In this document: one piece after another, positions 58,346 to 64,000 of the stretch
How positions within the stretch are numbered: position 1 is the stretch's first letter
How the letters are laid out: every line of letters begins with the position of its first letter
Source: Lunularia cruciata
Taxonomy: Eukaryota; Streptophyta; Marchantiopsida; Lunulariales; Lunulariaceae
Assembly: GCA_948567375.1 (NCBI GenBank)
Contig: OX419761.1
Span: forward strand, 1,552,501 to 1,616,500
Length of the DNA: 64,000 nucleotides
Direction: 5' to 3'
Notes under the pieces: generated by a model
The model's database searches: none
Seen by the model: only the letters and a program-made list of their open reading frames with translations
What the model was told of the DNA's origin: nothing
Position numbers and translations under genes: made by a program

Positions 58346-60780
58346 CTCTCACAAGTCTACCTGGCAATTAAGTAAATAGCAACGATGGTGGCACTTGTCA
58401 AAAGCCACGGTAGTAGCTCTTAACTACAGTAAGTCGAGAAATTGGAATCCCCGGCACTTGGACGGCCACAAGGTTCTAAAGATAACCAGGAGCGTATCTC
58501 CAACTTGTCCTCTTCTTGTCCATAATAATCCCACAGTAGCTACCCGGAATTGCGCATGTGTTGAACTTTCGTCTCTCTCTGCAGTACGAAGGTCTTCCTC
58601 CGAGGCGGCAGCATTAAAAAAGAACCATGTACAGTGATGTGCGTTTGGCGTTCTAGCTACAGTAGGAAGGAGCCGCTTCTTGGGTTCGTTGACTTACAAT
58701 GATCTCGACCCTTAAGCTTTTGTCAACTACACAAACAGTGTTTGGACGAGGATTGCCATCATTCTTGTCCAAGAACGGAGTGCAAAGGAGTCAATGATTC
58801 CTCGAACAATACTTCATGACATCCTGATTACATCGTTGGAGTTCTGTCTTTAGGAACTTTTGCACCGCCGATAACTGAGAAAGCTTTAGAGAAATTAGGT
58901 AGGAAGGATTGGGAACTTGGTGCATTGGGCGAGCACAGAATGTTTCAACACATTTTGAGTGACTACCGAGAAACAACTCGTTCACGTATAATACAATATA
59001 TATGGCAACATCCTAGTCTGAGCTTCACGACAACGCCAGCCCGATATTTTCACAGGAGATATATTTGATTTGACTGCACGAGCGTTCCTGGACTAATGAA
59101 TACAACTTGCTTCAAGTTTCAAGAACCCCAGAAGTTTCTCAGCACGAGATTAGATTCTCGATACAAGTAACAGCAACATTCCTATAAATATACAAATCAG
59201 TAAAGCATGTCGATTGTTTACATATCGTGCTTGGTATTTACGTCTCACTCGTTGTATCACGAGAATCCTCCGAATCAACCCATTTGATGCATTGGAGGAT
59301 TCGGGGTCCGCCAAAGCTTTGCGATGCAGTCCCGAGGCATGTCGTTGAACGCAATGAATGTTGTGCATCCTCACTTCCGATAAAACTACGACTCCTACCT
59401 TGAATTGAACAAATCCGTTGCATAAACGAGTTCAAACGTGTTGAAAACCGGCTAGACCTGCGCTTCTTTGTAGTTGACCTTGACTCATTGCACCTATTGA
59501 CTCTACCGCCTTCGTACGTAGGATCCATTGGCTTGACATTCTGCAAATGGTGAGGATTGTTTCTTTTCTTATTATAGGCACAATATATAATATCACTAAT
59601 TAGGGGTCCTGCAATGCATGGGCTAGTGCGTCCTAATGATCCCAGAGATTATCCAGTACTCTTTTGGAATACTTTTGTAATAAGTTTGTCTTGGTTTTAT
59701 TAGTAATATTTTTTGGATCTCTAGTATAGTGAAATCTACGTATCTTGTGACTTGTCTAGATCATAGGGGGTTTTTTTCCACATATGTAGGATCCTTAATC
59801 TAGTGAGGGATGTTACACTTATCAATCTTTAATATGAAAGATCGAACAAATGAATGAGACCAATTGAGGACAATGTGTCTTTGTTTTCACTCTATTTTTA
59901 AGTCTTTTACTGTTCGTTGGTTAGAAAAATGGATAGTAAATATCTTGTGAGTATAAACTTATTGCAGATTGATCGTCAACAGACATCTCTATAACTTATA
60001 TTATTAGCCTTTGTTAGAAAATTTCAGAACCGCTTGGCTTTTGTTAAAACTAATTTATAGTGATCATAATTTAGCTTATCTATATATATGTGTGTGTATA
60101 AAGTTGGGCTAGAATCAATATTTAATCTTGTTAATCATGTGGACCTAACATTTTTTCCTCTTAAATATAGAAAATGATCAAATTATTCTATATTTAAAGT
60201 TTAACTTTAACATTATAATATAACTTTTGTTAAATAACACCATTTGATCCTAAAACAGGAAATTGGTTACCTGAAAGGAAAATATTAAAAAGGAAACTTT
60301 TGAAAAGGAATAGGAAAATAAAGGAAAAGGAACTTTCATTTCATTTTACATATTAAGCATAAAACTGATTTCAAATTAATCAATAAGTCAACGGAGACAA
60401 ATCTAATCCACGCAACCACATCCAACCTCTTCACCTCTTCACCTCTATGTAACGAACTCACCATCTCACCTCAAAGTCAAATACAAAAATTCCCGAGATC
60501 AAAGTGAAATTCAATGATATCACCTTCTGGATACATTAGAAAATAAAATTAAACTTGCCAAAATTTTGATTGCCATGCAAGTGATTTTGCCACAAGACAT
60601 ATCTGATTGAATCTATTTAGACTAGAATTTTATTCAAATCTGAGTACCAAAATCAACCATACTAATTAATAATTAAATTAATTTGATGAATTAATTTTTT
60701 ATCAATTACAATCTAAAAAATGTGTGAATTTTGACTCAGCAAAGCACGTGCTGGAAAAGATAAATCCAAAGAAACAAAAG
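58346..60780. other. Intergenic DNA, no supported gene
   Basis: Short frames only (for example 59238-59546 minus, no domain). Strongly AT-rich after about 59560. Confidence 0.55.
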
Positions 60781-60819
60781 CTAAAGACCAAAAGCTACCA
60801 GGGTAATAAGAAGATAGGA

Positions 60820-61180
60820 AGACCATCAGATCGGACAAGGATAAGATATAAAAGGTAGAATGAGGTTAAAAAAATTAGAAAAAGACGACAACAGAGAATA
60901 ACAAGAATGGTGGAAGACCTCATCAAGTCAACCCGTACACTTGCTTGACAAAAGAGGTAAAATGGGGCAAGCCCTAATAGTATTGATATAAAAAATCTGC
61001 CCTACTGCACCTAAGATATCCAAGCTATGCAAGTCATAAGGTCTACAAACTATTGGAGCAACCAAAGAAACATCATCTAGTGTGGTTGATCACCTATGGA
61101 TTGCACAAGTCAATGCTCTCTATAGAGCAATGGACATATGTTGTCTAAAATATTCTACAAAGTATGAGAGTGAGAATATA
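60820..61180 (+). repeat. R1 dispersed repeat, full copy
   Basis: Longest plus-strand copy. Its left core (GAAGACC..TCA..AGGTAAAATG) occurs twice in tandem (about 60820-60890 and 60905-60985); then AAACATCATCTAGTGTGG and TCTATAGAGCAATGGACATA. Confidence 0.85.
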
Positions 61181-64000
61181 CAATATACAACAAAAAATAC
61201 AATGGAGATTGCACAAGATACAATAATAAAAATTGGTGAGCAATATATAGAGTAGGTGAGTTAGTCCAATCTTGGATTGTGGAATATGGGATGCTATGGG
61301 AAACAAGAAATGTTGATATAGTCCTTGTATGGCAGGGTGTACACTTGGCTTGGGGGGGAGATGTAGCATGGGCGGAGATATAGACAAGATTTCCATGGAT
61401 AGTTGTAAATCCACGTAGGTACATGAATCTCCCATAGACACTTACCCTCAAAGAGAGCTCTAAGGTCTATCATCCTTGTGAGCTCTTTGGCCTCCTTGGT
61501 ATGGTCCTTCTTACACTAGTGATAGAGTCATACTTGCAGTTCTATTATACAATCTCCCACTTAAGCAAATAGTGAGACAAACACTTGAGTAGCACTAATT
61601 CATAACATAACATACATGGGGTAGCAAAAATCACCTTTACACCTTCACACACACATGAAAAATTAGGGCAGATTACTGGTATGCTTAAGCCTGGTTGCCT
61701 TGACCTTGGGGCCTGTATAAATAGTACAACCTTCTTGAAGGAATATTGACCCATTCTTATAGTTGCAATTGATCCTTCCTTAGTCCGTAGGTGAACATAA
61801 ATTACAAGATAGTTGAATCTGCCTTCATAAGGATCCTCTACCACAGACTCTTAGTTGTAAGATTACTCTACAATGGGAGAACAACACGCTTTAATAGCTG
61901 CTCTAACCCCAAAAAGAATTCTCTATCTACCTTAATCACTTTTGTACCTATGGCTATTGCTACTCCACCTTTGCATGCTTGAACCATAAATGCCAATTGG
62001 ATCTACATCTAGATGTACATAATTTGACATTGTCAAAGTGCCACTAAAGTCTTAATTACTATCTCTCTTTGTACATTCTTGTAGCCTAAAGCCCCATGGT
62101 TTATTTTGTATCTTCCCATAGAAGGTTGGTCATGTAGGCTTTTCATCCCTTCATATAGCCCTAAGTTGTTGCACTTTGGGTAGCCTCCTTGTCCTACCTC
62201 TTCTTCTTATCCTTATTGTTTGAGTAAGGAAAAATTTGTGCACTTGTATGGTATTAGGTGAATATGGTACACATGGATGGCCATGTGTACCAACTCCAAG
62301 GTCCTTCCTAAACAAAAATCCCACATGCTGGCTTTCCCACACAATGTACATGAAAGTGGTAGTTGTGATCATCTATTGAAAAGGGTTAAATGCACTTTCT
62401 TCTTTTCTATCTCTGCCCACATCATTGTATAATTGGACTAAAGTCTTGCAATAAACTATTGCTTGGAAGGCTATGGGATCTTGGTAGTATACCACTATTG
62501 CCAACAACTTCCCAACATACCCATGGTCTCCTTTATGCCCATAGTACGGAGTTGTACCTTAGGCCAATTGTATGGTTTCTTCTCATATGAGAAATGCTTT
62601 ATCCCATATGAGTGGAGTAACCTCCAAGTCCAATCTATCCTTAAGTTGTTCTTTCATACCCATGGGAAGGGAGTCCAATGGTGCAGGAAGCCTTGTTGAC
62701 TCCATATTGCTCCATGTAGCAACCATTGGTGTGGCACCTTGGAAGCTGAGACAACCAACATAGTAGGGTGCCATTAGGCACCATTAGTCCTACATGGTTC
62801 TAGAATCAAATAGATACATGAGTAAATTTATTGTTCTTAAGTACATAATAAAAATCCTAATATAATTTTGTGGGTAATATGAGGATTTTTACCTAAATTT
62901 TCTAGTTCAAGCATCAGGGTACATGAATTCCTTTTACTATAGGCTTGCTTGACTTAAGTACTTATAGGACAACCACCAATTTGTCCTTGTTCCTTGAATC
63001 TTCATCTTCTATGTTGGCATCTAAGTCATGCCCCTTATCATGCACTTGATCATACAAGAGCTAAGTGCTTCCTATATTAGAGAATCCTTGAATGCACTAC
63101 TCTTATAGGTTTGTATCTATTTCTCCAAAACCACCAAGGATGCATCCACCAAATGAGCAAAATTAGTTTAGGTTTCTTTTTCTAATTGCTCAAGTGCAAT
63201 CTTAAGTTCCCATATTGTTGTGCTAATTGGCATCTTCTATGTGTTGGGATTGTTGCAGATGCAGAGTTATGGGTGCCTTGCAATCTAATATTTTGATGCA
63301 TTCTCATAATCTCTTAGTTGAAACCCATGAACCTTGATGTATTCCGATATCGGACATCAGACCATTTTGTTACGGATTGGTCAGATGCCCTAGGCTTTTG
63401 CCTAGGCTCATATTTCATGTGTTTTGTATTGTGTTTCCAGCCTTTTGGCTCTTTGGGTCTTCCAAGCTTTATATTTCATTGTTTCATTGTTTCGTATTCC
63501 CATCCAACATATAAATGGGGTTTCAAGGCCAACCCTTGATTTACCAACTTTAGGCAAATGATTAAGTACCTCAAAGTGAAGTACAAGATGCATAGTGCTA
63601 CATATGTTATTTCATGAGGATGCTCTGGTTGGGTAGCTCCCACAATATTGCTTCTACTAATACACATCTAATCCTCCTAAGTTCCCAAAAACTGACCCAT
63701 ATGCCCACAGAATGGCAACTATTCCGCACTTAGTTTCTCCCATAGCATTATTTGTCAATTTATTGTTGCTCTCTTAATGAGGAGTACAAGGTCAAAGCAA
63801 TAGATTTTTTTTATTAAGGTAAGACCAACATTTCATATTTTAGTCAAGTGAAGGTGGCAAATGTCTCTGTTTACATATCTTGCATCAGATTCTCTCAAGA
63901 GAGTAAGGGAATACCAAGCCAAGCATTCTTTCTATACTCAACAAAATGCTTTGGCCTCCTCTTTGAGTTGATTGATGGTGATAAGTCCTAGTGCTTGGAA
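61181..64000. other. Repeat-like DNA, no supported gene
   Basis: Low-complexity protein-like pieces appear on the minus strand (for example 62151-62372 and 63408-63593), broken by stops. They resemble decayed transposon coding sequence but match no family I can name. Confidence 0.4.

Noticed and set aside
1-64000. CRISPR arrays, operons, tRNA or rRNA genes
   Set aside because: None seen; the window is plant nuclear DNA, and the tandem repeats found are retroelement or local duplications.

Overview
The window is nuclear DNA of a land plant: AT-rich, repeat-dense, with GT-AG introns. It carries a plastid-type peroxiredoxin, a plant-type FKBP12, a classical arabinogalactan peptide and a plant GH31 glycosidase. 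Protein flavour and the mixture of compact genes with chromovirus and copia remnants fit a bryophyte (perhaps a moss), but that placement is inference.

Layout. 1-4269: two pieces of one Ty3/gypsy chromovirus family (family A) head to head. A minus-strand 5' end (LTR, primer site, gag) abuts a plus-strand pol-chromodomain-LTR piece, so two 423-bp LTRs lie in inverted orientation. The plus-strand pol carries four in-frame tandem copies of a 192-bp unit, and the LTRs are packed with heat-shock-element-like motifs just upstream of a TATA box. 4270-14450: gene-poor DNA with an unidentified decayed minus-strand reading frame (about 6650-8840) and an (AT)n tract. 14450-18000: two genes, type II peroxiredoxin (plastid type, intronless) and FKBP12 (3' exon clear, 5' end unresolved). 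18000-21400: non-coding, with one 113-bp-period duplication.

21399-33760: a cluster of dead retroelements: a degraded minus-strand family A copy with both LTRs, a nearly full-length plus-strand chromovirus of another family (family B, 25217-31314), a second minus-strand family A 5' end, and a Ty1/copia integrase remnant. 33760-42040: AT-rich, with local duplications and no gene I can support. 42886-49339: an eight-exon GH31 gene related to bacterial sulfoquinovosidase YihQ, whose spliced frame closes exactly (1021 codons plus stop). 52991-53188: a minus-strand arabinogalactan peptide. 53500-64000: repeats, including a dispersed family (R1) with at least five copies, two forming a fold-back around 56.2-58.3 kb.

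The four genes are independent single-gene units, not a pathway: plastid peroxide detoxification, prolyl isomerisation, alpha-glycoside (possibly sulfoquinovoside-like) hydrolysis, and a cell-surface proteoglycan core. The retroelement pols carry nonsense changes mostly explicable as C-to-T or G-to-A transitions, as expected for old methylated plant transposons.
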